Counted from the first letter of the stretch, positions 12,213 through 23,640 are shown. The stretch is 64,000 nucleotides of DNA from Okapia johnstoni (GCA_024291935.2 CM044305.1:93364397-93428396); one strand, 5' to 3'. Notes: generated by a model from the letters alone, not told the origin. A program made the numbers and translations.

Positions 12213-13074
12213 GATCAGTTCAGTTCAGTTGCTCAATCATGTCCAACTCTTTGCAACCCCATGGACTGCAGCAAGCCAGACTTCCCTGTCCATCACCAAC
12301 TCCCAGAGTTTACTCAAATTCATTTCCATTGAATCGGTGATGCCATCCAACCATCTCATCCTCTGTCATCCCCTTCTCCTCCCACCTTTAATTTTTCCCA
12401 GCATCAGGGTCTTTTCCAATGAGTCAGTTCTTCACATCAGGTGGCCAAAGCACTGGAGTTTCAGCTTCAGCATCAGTCCTTCTAATGAATATTCAGGACT
12501 GATTTCCTTTAGGATGGACTGGTTGGATCTCCTTGCAGTCCAAGGGACTCTCAAGAGTCTTCTCCAACACCACAGTTCAAAAGCATCATTTCTTCAGCAC
12601 TCAGCTTTCTTTATAATCCAACTCTCACATCCATACATAACTACTGGAAAAACCATAGCTTTGACTAGACGGACCTTTGTTGGCAAAATAATGTCTCTGC
12701 TTTTTAATATGCTGTCTAGGTTGGTCATAAATTTTCTTCCAAGGAGCAAGTGTCTTTTAATTTCATGGTTGCAATCACCATCTGCAGTGATTTTGGAGCC
12801 CCAAAACATAAAGTCTGTCACATTGTTTCCCCATCTACTTCCCATGAAGTGATGGGACCGGATGCCATGATCTTCATTTTCTGAATGTTGAGTTTTAAGC
12901 CAAATTTTTCACTCTCCACTTTCACTTTCATCAAGAGGCTCTTTAGTTCTTCTTCACTTTTTGCCATAAGGGCAGCGTCATCTGCATATCTGAGGTTACT
13001 GATATTTCTCCCAGCAATCTTCATTCTAACTTGTGTTTCATCTAGTCTAGCATTTCTCATGATGTACTCTGAGA

Positions 13075-13104
13075 AACCCTAACCCTAGCCCTTGGGTTAG
13101 GGTT
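13075..13104. repeat. Head-to-head telomeric repeat hairpin
   Basis: AACCCTAACCC (13075-13085) and GGGTTAGGGTT (13094-13104) are perfect 11-base inverted arms around the loop TAGCCCTT. This is two CCCTAA-type units meeting two TTAGGG-type units. It replaces about ten bases expected in BovB between ACTCT and TTAAATAAGC. Confidence 0.9.
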
Positions 13105-13247
13105 AAATAAGCAGGGTGACAATATACAGCCTTGATGTACTCCTTTCCCTATTTGGAAGCAGTCTGTTGTTCCACGTCCAGTTCTAACTGTTGCTTCTTG
13201 ATCTGCATACAGATTTCTCAGGAGGCAGGTCAAGTGATCTGGTATTT

Positions 13248-13527
13248 CTCTTTTTTTTTAATGTATGTATTTTTTAATTGGAGGGTAATTTCTTTACAGA
13301 ATTTTGTTGCTTTCTGTTAAACTTCAGCATGAATCAGCCATAAGTATACATACATCCCCTCCCTTTTTTAAATTAGTTTATTTATCTATTTTTTAATTTT
13401 ACAATATTATATTTGTTTTGCCATACATTGACATGAATCCTTCATGGGTGTACATGTTTTCCCCTTCCAGAACCCCCCTCCCACCTCCCTCCCCATCCCA
13501 TCCCTCTGGGTCAACCTGGTGCTCTAT
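13248..13527 (-). mobile_element. Two adjacent L1 3'-UTR fragments
   Basis: 13255-13367 and about 13370-13525 each carry the bovine L1 3' end on the minus strand (TTTAATTGGAGGGTAATT and ACATGAATC...CATCCC blocks). The first ends near CATCCCCTCCC. The second restarts with TTTTACAATATTATATTTG. BovB resumes at 13528. Confidence 0.75.
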
Positions 13528-14432
13528 TTCTTCAAGAATTTTCCAGTTTGTTGTGATCCACACAGTCAAAGGCTTTGGCATAGTCAATAAAGCAGAAGTA
13601 GATGTTTTTCTGGAACTCTCTTGCTTTTTCGATGATCCAACAGATGTTGGCAATTTGATCTCTGGTTCCTCTGCCTTTTCTAAATCCAGCTTGAACATCT
13701 GGAAGCTCACGGTTCACGTACTGTTGAAGCCTGGCTTGGAGAATTTTGAGCATTACTTTACTAGTGTGTGAGATGAGTGCAATTGTGCGGTAGTTTGAGC
13801 ATTCTTTGGCATTGCCTTTTTTTGGGAGTGGAATGAAAACTGACCTTTTCCAGTCCTGTGGCCACTGCTGAGTTTTCCAAATTTGCTGGCATATTGCGTG
13901 CAGCACTGTCACAGCATCATCTTTTAGGATTTGAAATAGCTCAACTGGAATTTCATCACCTCCACTAGCTTTGTTCATAGTGATGCTTCCTAGGCCCACT
14001 TGACTTTGCATTCCAGGATGTCTGGCTCTAAGTGAGTGATCACACCATCGTGATTATCTGGGTCGTGAAGATCTTTTTTGTATAGTTCTTCTGTGTATTC
14101 TTGCCACCTCTTCTTAATATCTTCTGCTTCTGTTAGGTCCATACCATTTCTGTCCTTTATCGAGCCTATCTTTGCATGAAATGTTCCCTTGGTATCTCTA
14201 ATTTTCTTGAAGAGATCTCTAGTCTTTCCCATTCTGTTGTTTTCCTCTATTTCTTTGCATTGATCGCTGAGGAAGGCTTTCTTATCTCTCCTTGCTATTC
14301 TTTGGAACTCTGCATTCAGATGGGTGTATCTTTCCTTTTCTCCTTTGCCTTTTGCTTCTCCTCTTCACAGCTATTTGTAAGGCCTGCTCAGACAACCATT
14401 TTGCCTTTTTGCATTTCTTTTTCTTAGGGATG

Positions 14433-14935
14433 GTAGAGAGAAATGAAAACATGTCCACACAAAGACTTGTACATGAACCTTCATAAAAACACCATTCACA
14501 ATCCATATGTCCACAAACTTGTGAATGGAAGAAAAATATGTGGTATCCATACAATGGAATGTTTTTCATTATATGACAGTTTAAAAAGCAATGTACTGAT
14601 AAGTGCAACAGCACCGTTGAACCTTGAAAACATTATGCCGAGTGAGAGAAGCCAGACACAAAAGGCCATATGTTGTGTGATTTCACTTAAATGAAATGTT
14701 CAGAATAAGCAAATCCATAGTGACCTAAAGTATTTCAGTGGTTGCCTTGGTCTGGCAATGGAGAGTCACTGCTAATGAGTATGGGTTTGTTTGGAAAATG
14801 ATGAAAATCTTCTAATGTTGATCATGGTGATGGTTGCACAACTCTGAATTTACTTAAATTAATTTAATACTTCAAATGGGTGAATTGTATAGTATGTGAA
14901 TTATATCTCAATAAAGCTGTTATATTAAATAGGAA
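14433..14935 (+). mobile_element. L1M 3'-UTR fragment
   Basis: It carries phrases of the old L1 3' UTR in order: CCATACAATGGAATG, AAAACATTATGCCGAGTGAG, GGTGATGGTTGCACAACTCT and a terminal TATATCTCAATAAAGCTGTT. Confidence 0.8.
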
Positions 14936-15047
14936 ATGGTAACATTTTATTTAAGTACATAGGTGTTAATTTTATGATAATCCTTTAAATTTGCATTTAG
15001 CGTATTCTCTTTGTAGGTGAAATACATGCCTCCATAAAAACATTTTT

Positions 15048-15215
15048 TTAGAACTCTGACAGACCTGGATTCTAATTCTGGCTCAACCACTTACAGTTAT
15101 GAGTACTTGGGCAGATTACTTAACCTTCCAATGTCTTATCTGTAAAGCAGAGATGGTAATAATAGTAACTCTATCATAGGCTTTTACATCATGTGCTTGG
15201 CACATTGTCAGTGTT
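15048..15215 (+). mobile_element. MIR SINE
   Basis: It reads CTGGATTCTAATTCTGGCTC, CCACTTACAGTTATGAGTAC, CTTAACCTTCC and GGCACATTGTCAGTG. These are the MIR core and 3' parts in order. Confidence 0.8.
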
Positions 15216-15859
15216 ATTATTAGCTCTAAGCAGTTGAGCCACTTGCCTAAATAATCCAGAGTCAGGGCTTCTTTTTCTTTAAACTCCAACGTCCATATTT
15301 GCTATTTCATAAGAATTCACAACTTTCATCAGGGAAGTAAACCTGACCTCCAAGGAGGACCTTTGGAATTCTACCTTCAAAATGCCCTTACATAACAGCT
15401 CTATACAGCCAATCAAGCCCCTCACAAAACAAGACAAAACCAAAGTTTCTATCACTTTCTGAGGGTTGGTGTCAACTAGCGTTCCAGCCTGGCTCTGGGA
15501 GATCAAGTCAAATTAAGAGAAAAGTCTTTTCTGTCTTGAGCAGCCTCCAGAATCATATTGGTCTGAATCTAGACTCTAAGTTCACTTATAAGAGCCTCTG
15601 TGTGCTGTTCTTCCTATTGTTTCACCTGGATTTCTAGCACACACTTTCAAAGTCAAAACTGTCTTCAAGCCTATCCTACACAATCCTGGTCCCGATGAAT
15701 ATATCAGTGAATGTGTCAACGATGAGTCATCAGAGGGTAAGGAAGGGCAGGAGAGACTTGAGCTTAGCTGGATCCCTTGCAAGGACTCTTACAGGAGACA
15801 GTGTTCTGCTGTTCTCCATGAATCTGAAAGCTTATATTCGTGTATAATTATAATCTTTG
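15216..15859. other. Intron, no feature recognised
   Basis: No repeat family or coding exon is recognised. The open frames on the minus strand at 15279-15782 have no known domain and no conserved splice context. Confidence 0.4.
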
Positions 15860-16030
15860 CTTAAAGTATGTGACACATAACTTCATGTCTATTTCTCTCA
15901 AGAGTCTACGCTCCATGAGAGAAGGGACCTTCTCTTCCTTGTTCACAACTGGATCCCCATCAGCTACTATAGGACTTTGCACATAGTAGGTGCTCAATAA
16001 ATTACCTGTTACATGAATGGACAATAAAAC
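15860..16030 (+). mobile_element. L2 LINE 3' end
   Basis: GCTCCATGAGAGAAGGGACC, then GCACATAGTAGGTGCTCAAT with AAATTACCTGTTACATGAATG, is the conserved L2 3' terminus. Confidence 0.8.
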
Positions 16031-16172
16031 CATATAACTATGAATCGATTTCTGGTGTGACAAATAGGGATAATCAAGAGTTCAGAGGGAGACTCTAGAT
16101 TTCCAAATAGGTAGTCCGAGGAAAGGGTATCATTGCAAAACCACTTTGAGGGGGGGAATGTTAATAATTTAC

Positions 16173-16295
16173 CTGTGCTGGGTGAGCACATTTACAGCTG
16201 AAGGATGATTTGCACAGTAAGCCAGATACATAGATTTAAAATGAGGCATGAGGCTCAGAAGACAACCACCTACTTTGTGTTGGTTTTCTGGAAAC
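16173..16295 (-). CDS. ARHGEF6: ARHGEF6 internal exon (DH domain, middle part)
   Basis: This exon encodes about 40 residues of the DH (RhoGEF) domain of alpha-PIX, which loads GTP on Rac1/Cdc42 at focal adhesions and in PAK signalling. The 123-bp exon finishes the split lysine codon of the previous exon (AA|G). It then reads [40 protein letters not shown] and ends with AG of a split codon. The sequence closely matches the ARHGEF6 protein as I know it. The acceptor is ...TTTACTTACAG and the donor is GTAAAT. This is the most 3' ARHGEF6 exon in the window. The next one (expected to start DELEQFMEN-like) is not found down to position 1, so the following intron exceeds 16 kb. The frame is intact. 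Confidence 0.95.
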
Positions 16296-16625
16296 CTGTA
16301 AGTAAAACAAGTGGAACACACAATGTAATATAGAAAACAAGATAAAGGAGATGATTTCTATTAAACTTGGCAACATGCAAGCCTTTTGAATTCTTTTGCC
16401 AAAGTTAAAAAGAAACTTCTACATTATAACCATTTTATCTATGAAATGCAAGTTCTTGGCCACTGCTTTAAACCCCAGCCACCAAACATAGCTCCAATAC
16501 ATAGAGTCAGATACTTATTTTGCATTAATAGGGGTTTTAAGATGCTTATTCAAATTATGATATTCAAATTTAGCCAGACACACTAAAAATACTCTTGATT
16601 AATTTACATGAAGTTCAAGTACAGA
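16296..16625. other. Intron, no feature recognised
   Basis: Short unique intron upstream (in gene sense) of the exon ending at 16295. No repeat is seen before the Bov-tA at 16626. Confidence 0.4.
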
Positions 16626-16925
16626 TAGTTTAGTTGGTAAAGAATCTGCCTGCAATGCAGGAGACCCTGGTTTGATTCCTGGGTTGGGAAGACCTGCTGG
16701 AGAAGGGATAGGCTACCCACTCCAGTATTCTTGGGCTTCTCTGGTGGCTCAGCTGGTAAAGAATCTACCTGCAATGTGGGAGACCTGGGTTTGATCCCTG
16801 GGTTGGGAAGATCCCCTGGAGAAACAAACAGCTACTCATTCCAGTCTTCTGGCCTGGAGAATTCCATGGATTGTATAGTCCATTGGGTCGCAAAGAGTCG
16901 GACATGATGGAGTGAATTTCATTTC
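16626..16925 (+). mobile_element. Bov-tA SINE, dimeric head
   Basis: A partial tRNA-derived head (GGTAAAGAATCTGCCTGCAA) runs to GGCTACCCACTCCAGTATTC. A second, complete Bov-tA then starts with TTGGGCTTCTCTGGTGGCTC. It ends with GTCGGACATGATGGAGTGAA and a TTCACTTCACTTC tail. The same dimer junction occurs at 43077-43395. Confidence 0.85.
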
Positions 16926-17702
16926 ACTTCACTTCAAGTACAGACAAAACTAACTGAATCCAGAAATGACACATCACAAAGGAGTGTTATGTAGTCTTGG
17001 TGGCAGTTGCTAGGCAAGGTGACATCCAGATGTTTAAAATTACAAGTCACCTATCTTAGTTTGCAAAAAACTCAGAAAAGCACAAGAAAAAAATTACTTG
17101 GAATTCCACCATTCGGAGATATCGATTATAACAATTTTGGCTTATTCTTTGGACTCTTCTATGTGTTTCTCTATAAAATGGAAAACAAAGATGACAAATC
17201 TAGATGGCAACCTGTTCTTAGTCACCATCTTTCCATACCAATCATCTGGATCCCTATCAGCATTTGGAGTGGCTCTTGAGGTCTCCTTGTGAGGGTTCTC
17301 ACCAGCTTCCTCCATGGACAACCACTTGTGCTTTACTAAGCTCAAGAAACAGGCAATTGCCCCCAAGTTCCCTACAGACGACAAAAGTCACCAATGTCTG
17401 AGATCCACCACTTGGACAACTAATCTTGCTCTAGAAATAAACTGCCTGATGATCATCACAGTTCATTCTGCAGTGATCTAGCTAGCCTTCAATGATGTAT
17501 TGTGCTTCACAAAAAGGTATTACTTGGAAAAGTAATTCTCTATGTACAAATTATCATCTGATCGATGATAAAGGCATCTTCCATAGTCAATTTAGACCTT
17601 ATTTGTCAATATAATTTTTAAATAAAGCCAGAAGTAATTGACTAGATGTATAACACTGATAAGCAACTAGTGGTCTGACACTGTGAATACCACCACCTAG
17701 TG
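16926..17702. other. Intron, no feature recognised
   Basis: Mostly unique sequence. Overlapping open frames on both strands at 17007-17384 do not resemble a known domain and lack coding bias that I can see. Confidence 0.4.
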
Positions 17703-17714
17703 GATTTTCTCTGT

Positions 17715-17933
17715 TGTTGTTGTTGTATAGTTGCTCAGTCATATCCAACTGTTTTGCCACCCCATGGACTGTATGTAGCCTGCCAGGCTCCTCTGTCCAT
17801 GGGATTTCCCAGGCAAGAATACTGGAGTGGGCTGCCATTTCCTTCTCCAGGGGTTCCTCCTGACCCAGGGATTGTACCCCCATCTCCTGCTGTGCAGGAA
17901 GATTCTTTATCACTGAGCCACCAGGGAAGTCCA
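17715..17933 (-). mobile_element. Bov-tA SINE with target duplication
   Basis: A full minus-strand Bov-tA (GTTGCTCAGTC... to CCACCAGGGAAGTCC) is flanked by the perfect direct repeat GATTTTCTCTGT at 17703-17714 and 17934-17945. Confidence 0.92.
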
Positions 17934-18088
17934 GATTTTCTCTGTACTGGGGCAGTTTACTAAAGTTGTAATAAATGTATAAATGCATAAATACAAAGTG
18001 CCCATATCTAAGATGACAGTCAAAACAAAACACACATTAAAAAAACCCAATGTTGCTAGCTATCTTAATGGCAATGTGAGACACTTAC

Positions 18089-18184
18089 TTTGAACATTCT
18101 TCCAAGGCTTGGCAGAGCGTCTGTTGAAATGTGCATACTTCCTCGAAGTTTCCCAATAAAGATGTAAACTCCACAGTACTCAGA
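18089..18184 (-). CDS. ARHGEF6: ARHGEF6 internal exon (DH domain)
   Basis: This 96-bp exon continues the DH domain. It supplies the last base of an asparagine codon (AA|T), then reads LSTVEFTSLLGNFEEV and CTFQQTLCQALEECS, ending with AA of a split lysine. It matches the ARHGEF6 protein, including the typical GNFEEV helix. The acceptor is ...TATTTTTCAG and the donor GTAAGTGT is near consensus. It joins in phase to the exons at 21265-21359 and 16173-16295. The frame is intact. Confidence 0.95.
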
Positions 18185-18492
18185 CTGAAAAATATATATA
18201 TGCAGCTTCAGTGGAGAGAACTTGGGGATGACTTGAGCTATCTCTCTCTAGTCTAGTTAGGTGATAGTTTGCTAGTAACTGGCAAATGGAGCAAAGGAAG
18301 CAATTCTTATATTTTAACTTTTGCTTCTGAATTGACACCAACTCTGTGATCTTAAGCAACTTTCTAAAACTTCTTTCCTTGGTTTCCTTTTCTATAACAA
18401 GAATAATGATCGTAAAGAAAGTGAGTGTTTACAAGGGCCATTAGGTATTTTACAAAGCAAGGAGTAAATGAGTAACAAGTGCTTAACATCTG
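18185..18492. other. Intron, no feature recognised
   Basis: Short unique intron between the exon ending at 18184 and an L1 3' end at about 18493. Nothing assignable is seen. Confidence 0.4.
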
Positions 18493-18855
18493 AGCATTGA
18501 CAGAGAACAGATTGGTGGTTGCCAAAGAGGGGGAGAAGGGGTGGGTGGAATGGATTACGGTGGTCAAAAGATTCAAACTTCTAGTTATAAAATAAGGAAG
18601 GCATAGGGATGGACTGTACGGCATGGTCACCATAGTTAATAATACTGTACTGCATATTGGAAAGTTTCTCAGAGAGTAGCTCTTAAAAGTCCTCATCACA
18701 AGAAAAAAAATTTGTAACTATGCGTGATGATGAATTTTAACTAGATTTACTGTAGTGATTATTTCACAATATATACAAATACTGAATCATTACACTGTAC
18801 ATCTGAACTAAGATAATGTTTACATGTCAACTGTATCTCAATAAAAAAATAAATA
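18493..18855 (+). mobile_element. L1MA-like 3'-UTR fragment
   Basis: Phrases seen in order are GATTGGTGGTTGCCAAAGAG, GGATGGACTGTACGGCATGG, CATAGTTAATAATACTGTAC, GTCAACTGTATCTCAATAAA. Confidence 0.8.
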
Positions 18856-19194
18856 AGAATCCAAGTAGGTAGAATACATCACAGTTGGGAATAATTGTAA
18901 AAACTTTTGAATTCTCTCCCCTAGAGGAGCTGGGACAGTAATTGGAAGATATTATATATGCCAAATAAGGCACAAGGAAAAAGAGAAAAATCCAGCTTCT
19001 CTTAAATTAAAAGGCTCATAAATCAACTCAAGGAAATCTGGAGAGGAAGTAGGAGGGAATAAATACTACTGATGTGTGTGTTTGTTTTTGGAATGGGATG
19101 GAATCAAACAAAGACAAACTGAACAATTTTATCCATCACCTCTGTACTAAGAATTTTCTCATCTTTTGTTCTCTTACCAAAAAAAAAAAAGGAG

Positions 19195-19435
19195 CCAACA
19201 CTAGTATAGCGCTTAACACTGAGGTAAGCATTTTACAAATAACAACTTGTCTTAACCTTACAACAACCTTATGAGATGGGTACTATCGCTGTCTCCATTT
19301 TACACATAAGGAAACCCACACACAGAGAGGTTAAGCAAATCAGCCAAAGTCACAAAGCCAGCGAATGGTGAAGCCAGAAGTTGAACTCAAACATTCTAGC
19401 TCCAGAGTAAATGCTCCTAACCACTTTTTGAAAGA
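19195..19435 (-). mobile_element. MIR SINE
   Basis: The reverse complement of MIR: CCATTTTACACATAAGGAAA, GAGAGGTTAAGCAAAT, AGCCAGAAGTTGAACTC. Confidence 0.85.
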
Positions 19436-21264
19436 AAACTTTTCTGAAGATTGACTTAAAAGGCCAACGTCTGCCACATGTTCTTTCTCCTTAATATAAT
19501 AATACTAGGGGAGGGTTTCCAGGAGAGTAATTTTTGCTGACAAAGAAAAGGAAGACCCAAACAGTGTTACCAGTAATGCCTAGAGTATAAAAAGCACCCA
19601 GTTCCTCCACGCTGATGCCCTCTTGAACCACAAGCTGAAAAACCCCTCTCATGGGTGTCAAAAGTGAAACCGTTTAGCCAGCTTTCCTGGCTGTTGCTCC
19701 CCTAGAGCAGCAGGAACTTGACTGAGCACTTAGCTGGACCCTTCAGGATTAAACAAAATTCTGCTTTGCTCAAATTACTTCAGGGTCTACACGGCAGAAC
19801 CAGTGGAAACTGACGGTAGGTGCATTTCGAATTTCCGTGGAACAGTGCGGTTCCGGCTCGGTCCTCGCACCTCCTCTGCCCTGGCTCTTTTCCTTTCCTT
19901 TCCTTTGTCTAGTTCTTGATTGCTCATCAATCACTCCTATATTTGAAATCTTACCATCTCTGCTGTCAGGTTTAACACATCAGTTTCCCTCTCCTCCTCT
20001 GCCTGTCACCCCTAGAGCCCAAACCCACATTTCACTCAGTGGCAGGAGACACAGCGGGTTGAGTCTGGCCACTGACTGACCATGTGATGTGCAGGGCAGT
20101 GAGCCTCTCTGGGATTTGGTTTTCTTATTTATTCAATGAGGATAGTCATTTCTTCCAGGGCACTAGACCCAATGATTCACTGAAGTTCCATTCAGCTCTA
20201 ATTCCACTCAAGAACTATGAACTATGATTCACAGAGCACTTCATATTTTACAAAATATTAACAAAAGCTACTTTGTTGTTGATCATTTAAACTCTGACAA
20301 AACACGGGAATATAAAATCCTTTCATATTGAAGTAAGATTCCCATAGTGTCATGAAAATAACCAAGTGGGAAATCCAATAGGACATTATGCCTAAGCAAG
20401 CATGATTTAGAAAAAGGGAGAAAATAGTGAAGTACATCATTAAATTTATTTAAGCTAGAAGCCAACAATTTAGGCAATTGTTTGGCAAAAATATACTCAA
20501 ACTGAGGTAAAAGAAGAAGCTTCTGTCCTCCACTCTACGTATCAACTGCTAAATTTTCTATTTGACTTAAATCATAATCTCTAGGAAAGTTTAATCCATT
20601 AAAATAAAGACACACAAATGCAGTTAGACATTATTGGTTACATATGCCAGGTCTACAAGCACCGAAAAAATGAGTGGTCAACAGTTTTCTTTTGTGAAAA
20701 GTAAGTTTGCAATTCAGGCCTTCGGATTTCTATGACCAGAATAAGGGTTGAATATTGGATTGTGAAAAACATTCTGACATCTCTTTCTCATTCACTTCGG
20801 CCTGGGTGAAATACTGGCTTGAATGGCTCTTAGGAACACTCACAAAATGCCACGCTTTTTTCACTCTCAGAGCATGGGAAAGAGTTTCTGCCCTGGCAAG
20901 CAAAGGTCACAGCAAGCACAAGAATTTCCAGTGTCTGTGCTTTCTGCATAAAAGCATCAGCAAGTCCTTTTTCTGGAAGGTAAAACCAGATATATCCCTT
21001 TTAAAACGGACAAGATAAAAATGGTGACTAACAGAAAAGCAGATCGACTCATTCCCGCCACAGCCAGAAGAGAGAGAAAGTCAAGCTCTCCAAAAGCAAC
21101 ATCTTGCATAATTTCTATTTTCTTGACCATGTTCTTGGCAACCTGTGATCTGTGGAAATTCTTCTAAAGGGCAAAATCAATTATTCCGTGACATAAGAGT
21201 AATGACTCCATAGGCTGACATTATCTTGCTTTGCTTAGTGAGGGGTTTAAAATATAAATCTTAC
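19436..21264. other. Intron, mostly unique
   Basis: About 20060-20200 looks like a decayed plus-strand MIR (TGAGCCTCTCTGGGATTTGG, then ATTCAATGAGGATAGTCATT). The rest shows no family or exon that I can name. The open frames at 19837-20079 and 20755-21018 have no recognisable domain. Confidence 0.4.
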
Positions 21265-21359
21265 TTGTTATTGGACTGCAGGGGTCTTAAGTAAGTAACA
21301 AGAAGAGACTGAAGTTCTTTAGCATAATCTTTTTCAGTGTCCAAGATATTCTGTAACAC
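21265..21359 (-). CDS. ARHGEF6: ARHGEF6 internal exon (start of DH domain)
   Basis: A 95-bp exon encoding the first long helix of the DH domain, including the conserved region 1 signature of RhoGEFs: [16 protein letters not shown], then [15 protein letters not shown]. The acidic residue within the TEKDY stretch is the kind that contacts switch I of Rac/Cdc42 in this family. The acceptor is ...TTTCTCTGTAG and the donor is GTAAGATT. It starts in phase 0 after the valine of the previous exon and ends AA|, completed by the exon at 18184. It is separated from the upstream exon by about 12.3 kb of repeat-rich intron. The frame is intact. Confidence 0.95.
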
Positions 21360-22178
21360 CTACAGAGAAACAAAGATCAAGGTATTGTAATTGTCAGAAA
21401 AGTCCAAAGTAAAATACAGTTTTAGATCTTTTAATCAAATTATAAGAAATAAAAGTCCTATTTACTCAGGCTAGCACTGTGAGTAAGGAACACAAAATCT
21501 GAACGCATTCTACCAAACTAATAATTGCATGACAACTGGTTATACTGCATAACTCATACAAACATTTTTTTCAGAATTACCTTTATTTGGAGGGGCTCTA
21601 CCATTTGCACAGTATGGCTCAGAATGCTTTTGTGTGCTTTAAATTATTTTATCCTCAGTAAAAGTCTCAGCTAACAAAGGATCATCATTTCCATTTTATG
21701 GTTGAGAAGATTGAGACCAACTACCCCCAAGGCATACAGATTCAACATCAGGATAATTTCACGATAACTGATATCAAACATCAAACAAGATTTTTGTTTT
21801 TGAGATCTTAGGCGACAAAATCTGAGGACACTGAATTTTTAAGCAGGGTTAAAACTGTTTTTTTAATTAAAAGTAAAAAGTGCTAGTATAAACATTTCAA
21901 AGAGAAAAAGAAGCTGAAATGTGAGGAATTAAATGAGAGAAATGATGCTTACCAGTATTATTAATGATAGTCAAAAGAAAATCCTATAGGCAAAATAATC
22001 AATAAATAGGTCCACAGTTTCTCTCCCCCCACCAGCCCTAGAGTCATGCCCCATTTCCCAGCATTTTCTGGAGGCAGCTACAACCTTCATTCCAAGATCT
22101 TAGAGATCCACCAAGCTAACATTTTGGTGTATTTTCTCTCATATTTCCTAATCCATTCAACACAAATTTACTGAGTGT
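21360..22178. other. Intron, no clear feature
   Basis: About 21570-21740 may be a decayed MIR (TTTCCATTTTATGGTTGAGA). Nothing else is assignable. Confidence 0.35.
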
Positions 22179-22189
22179 CTATGTGGTGA

Positions 22190-22375
22190 CAGGGCTTCCC
22201 TTGTGGCTCAGCTGGTAAAGAATCCGCCTGCACTGCGGGAGACCTGGGTTCGATCCCTGGGTTGGGAAGATCCCCTGGAGAAGGGAAAGGCTGCCCACTC
22301 CAGTATTCTGGCCTGGAGAATTCCATGGACAGTCCACGGGGTCGCAAAGAGTCGGATACGACTGAGCGACTTTCA
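22190..22375 (+). mobile_element. Bov-tA SINE with target duplication
   Basis: It runs from GGGCTTCCCTTGTGGCTCAG to ACGACTGAGCGACTTTCA. Flanking direct repeat CTATGTGGTGA lies at 22179-22189 and 22376-22386. Confidence 0.92.
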
Positions 22376-22819
22376 CTATGTGGTGATAAAGGCCATGCCT
22401 GCCCTCAGGGAGTTTCTACTCTGTCTGCAAAGGGAGAGACATTAAACAGAGGGGGCTCACAAGACCATGTGAAGCATTCTTAGCCAGGAGAAGCCCCTTA
22501 ACCTACTAACATGCCAGACGTGTACTCACAAGACAGTGCATGATGATCTTCTTTTGAAAGGTGGAATGGAAAAACCGCCTGGAGGTCCAGGTAGCTGTGG
22601 GGTTTTTTTTGAAATAACTGAACTGAAGGGTGGTAGTCCAGGCTCTGCTACCAATGAACAGGTTGCTTCAGTTTTAAGGTTTCACTTGCCTCATCTCAGA
22701 TTGTGACATTTCACCTACCTCAGGGACCATTGTGAAGAGGTAAGGGAGACACTGTACATGTAGGTGCTGGGTGCGTTGGGAAACAGTCCCCCCCAATTTA
22801 AAGGGTTAAAAAAAAGGTT
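22376..22819. other. Intron, no feature recognised
   Basis: Unique sequence between the Bov-tA and the MER5A copy. No exon or repeat is assignable. Confidence 0.4.
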
Positions 22820-23025
22820 CCTCAATGGCAGTATTGACATTTCAGAGCAGATCACTCTTTGTTGTGAGGGGATGCCCTGTGCACTGTAGGATGCTTTGCA
22901 ACATCACTGGAATCTACCCATCAGATGTCAGCTGCACGCCACCCCCTACCCAAGTATGACAATCAAAAATGTGCCCAGACAATGCCAAATGTCCCCTGAA
23001 GGGCAATATCACCCCTAGTCAACAA
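22820..23025 (+). mobile_element. MER5A-like hAT-Charlie element
   Basis: The order GGCAGTATTGACATTTCAGA, CTGTGCACTGTAGGATGCTT, AATGCCAAATGTCCCCTGAA matches the MER5A consensus layout. Confidence 0.85.
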
Positions 23026-23179
23026 GGACATAGGCTACAGCGGTGGCCTCAAAAGTTAGGGCTTAAGTTGTAGCCCCTCCTCCCAGCCACTCATGTCTAC
23101 TTTCAGTTTCTCTGTTCCTTAAGGAGGAATGCCTACTCTAAACATAAGTGTGCATCTAGGGGCCTGGAGGTACCAATGC

Positions 23180-23640
23180 ACTGTGAAATTAATCCAATAA
23201 TGGAATAGAAATTTTACCCCCTATAGGAAGTCAAAGCACAACAAAGGAAATTAGAAACTATCTTAAGATGAATAAAAAAAAAACACAACATAAAAAACTT
23301 GTAGGATGCAGTTAAAACAGTGCTTGGAGACTGTAAATAGCTATACATGCCTATCTCCAAAAAGAAGAAAGAGGACTTCTGGTTTCCACTCCAGCATTTA
23401 AGGCATTTGCTAGTCATTACTCCATCCTAAAAACAAGTAAATAGCTTTAAAAAAAGGAAAAAAAGAACTTTGCTTACATTTGTCAGGGAATTGAGGTCAC
23501 AGGGGAAAAATGATACACTCAAAATTAGAGAAACAGAAAAACAGATAGAGATCATATCTTGCTGGAGCAGAAAACCATGAAACGAAGCCTCCACAGGAAT
23601 GGGAAGCAAGGTAGGAAAACCTGAACCTTAATTGAGTTCT
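23180..23640 (+). mobile_element. L1 ORF2 scrap with unassigned tail
   Basis: About 23215-23375 reads like an internal L1 ORF2 piece (GGAAATTAGAAACTATCTTA, GATGCAGTTAAAACAGTGCT). 23375-23640 may be another L1-related part but is not assigned firmly. Confidence 0.5.

Larger units (their letters stand above)
12213..14432 (-). mobile_element. BovB LINE, about 2 kb, interrupted
   Basis: On the minus strand this copy runs from the endonuclease/RT linker (KKIRDTKGTFHAKIG-like, about 14220) through the RT fingers and palm (NYRTIAL, QAGFRKGRGTRDQI, FIDYAKAFD, between 14011 and 13532), YADD at 12988-12977 and the 3' tail at CAGTTCAGTTCAGTT (12214-12230). Three things break it: stops and frameshifts; a double L1 3'-end insertion at 13248-13527 just after the FIDYAKAFD block; and a telomere-like inverted repeat at 13075-13104. 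With the plus-strand BovB at 10399-11420 it forms a large inverted repeat. Confidence 0.9.

Noticed and set aside
12229..12852. 207-codon open frame on the plus strand
   Set aside because: It is the antisense shadow of the BovB reverse transcriptase; the coding strand is minus.
1..16172. Search for the next downstream ARHGEF6 exon (DH domain continuation)
   Set aside because: Nothing matching the expected continuation was found. The region is almost entirely repeats.
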